Below the pieces are notes generated by a model, which was given only the letters and a program-made list of their open reading frames with translations, was not told where the DNA came from and ran no database searches. A stretch of DNA of 6,314 bases, taken from 62-47 sp049647485 (lineage in GTDB: Bacteria; Pseudomonadota; Alphaproteobacteria; Rhizobiales; Xanthobacteraceae). The stretch lies in contig JBARXT010000082.1 of NCBI GenBank assembly GCA_049647485.1, positions 1-6,314 on the forward strand, read 5' to 3'. How positions within the stretch are numbered: the first letter of the stretch is position 1; each line of letters begins with the position of its first letter. Shown here piece by piece: positions 5,823 through 6,314 of this stretch. Made by a program: the position numbers and the translations under genes.

Positions 5823-6137
5823 ATGCGTCGATCGATCTCCGCACTTGCCGTCGCGGTACTGCTGAGCGGCTTCGCTGTGTCCGCGCACGCGGCCAGCACC
5901 GAAGCCGATTACAAGGCTGCCTATGCGGCGGCGGAATCCGCCAACGCGGAGGCCAACAAACTGCGCAATCAGTGGACCACCGCGGTCTCCGCGCTCAAGG
6001 CGTCGAAGGCGGCCGCGGAGGCCGGCGACTTCGACAAGGCGACCGTTGAGGCGAAGAAATCCGAGCAGCTGTCGAAGGCCGCGATCTTCCAGACCAACGA
6101 ACAGAAGGAAAACTGGAAGCTGATGGATATCCGTTGA
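5823..6137 (+). CDS. soxK: Probable SoxXA-binding protein SoxK
   Basis: This is a small 104-residue exported protein. Residues 1-23 form a clear Sec signal (MRRSISALAVAVLLSGFAVS, cleavage near AHA). The mature part of about 80 residues is alanine- and lysine-rich and almost wholly helical, reading as two antiparallel helices: one around AAYAAAESANAEANKLRNQW and one around the turn AEAGDFDKATVEAKKSEQLSKAA, ending in Q-rich NEQKENWKLMD. There are no cysteines or haem sites. The W...A..GD..KA...A..AEQ pattern and the position directly after soxA resemble SAXB/SoxK of Chlorobium, which binds SoxXA and raises its activity. The assignment rests on this recalled resemblance and on context, so it is less certain than the other sox calls. 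The alternative is an unrelated small helical periplasmic protein. Confidence 0.75.
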   Translation: MRRSISALAVAVLLSGFAVSAHAASTEADYKAAYAAAESANAEANKLRNQWTTAVSALKASKAAAEAGDFDKATVEAKKSEQLSKAAIFQTNEQKENWKLMDIR

Positions 6138-6194
6138 GCGGACGAGTTGAGAGGGAGCGTCATTGCGAACGAAGGCCTTAACAACCTCGACGTC

Positions 6195-6250
6195 GTTCCC
6201 GCCAACGGGTCGGCGCTAAGCGCCGCCCGATGACAGGCTCCGGCGGTAAC
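6195..6250. repeat. Palindromic repeat with strong internal hairpin downstream of soxK
   Basis: GTTCCCGCC (6195-6203) pairs with GGCGGTAAC (6242-6250) at 8 of 9 positions, and within it CGGCGC (6211-6216) pairs with GCGCCG (6220-6225) over a TAA loop, extended by GGG/CCC with one bulged base. Sequences like this recur between genes in Bradyrhizobium relatives as I remember them. A partial second repeat type starts at about 6158 (CGTCATTGCGAACGAA). The hairpin could stop or protect the 3' end of the sox transcript, but no T-run follows, so I do not call it an intrinsic terminator. No convincing gene lies in 6138-6314. Confidence 0.55.
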
Positions 6251-6314
6251 CCATGTGCCGTGTCACTTATGAAGCGGACAGCGATCGTGATCCTGGTTGG
6301 ACAGTCTCGTAGAC

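Noticed and set aside
4891..5844. 317-codon minus-strand frame opposite soxA
   Set aside because: Shadow of the well-supported soxA coding sequence.
6269..6314. Possible 5' end of another exported protein (MKRTAIVILVGQSRR)
   Set aside because: Only 15 codons are visible and no ribosome site precedes the ATG; cannot be supported from this window.

Overview
The window carries most of a thiosulfate-oxidation (sox) locus. High GC content, the layout of a regulator divergent from soxC, and dispersed palindromic repeats of a kind I recall from Bradyrhizobium, Rhodopseudomonas and Afipia point to an alphaproteobacterium, probably of the Bradyrhizobium/Nitrobacteraceae group. The taxonomic call is inference from style, not a database match.

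Layout. On the minus strand, positions 1-1323 hold two translationally coupled genes: soxR, an ArsR-family repressor, followed through an ATGA overlap by an exported metallo-beta-lactamase-fold hydrolase resembling SoxH. The hydrolase gene runs off the left edge. The roughly 130 bp between soxR and soxC is the divergent control region. It contains a perfect 9-6-9 inverted repeat and a second, AT-rich 8-6-8 inverted repeat that covers a possible -35 element. On the plus strand, seven closely spaced genes follow in the order soxC, soxD, soxX, soxY, soxZ, soxA and a small gene that looks like soxK (SoxXA-binding protein). The last about 175 bp contain fragments of dispersed repeats and no convincing gene.

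How the genes work together. SoxYZ is the periplasmic carrier; sulfur intermediates are bound to the cysteine in the C-terminal GGCGG of SoxY. SoxXA, probably with SoxK, oxidatively joins thiosulfate to that cysteine. SoxCD (molybdenum subunit plus cytochrome c) oxidises the SoxY-bound sulfane sulfur. SoxB, the hydrolase that releases sulfate, is not in the window. SoxC and SoxY have Tat-type signals, whereas the three cytochromes (SoxD, SoxX, SoxA) and SoxK have Sec-type signals. SoxZ has no signal and presumably crosses the membrane bound to SoxY.

The most unusual point is a pair of inverted palindromic repeat units (2825-2947, 123 bp, a multiple of three) lying inside the signal-peptide coding region of soxD. 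They are read in frame and separate the n-region from the hydrophobic core. Also notable are a SoxA with only one haem motif together with a downstream soxK, and the nested symmetry of the soxR-soxC intergenic region.
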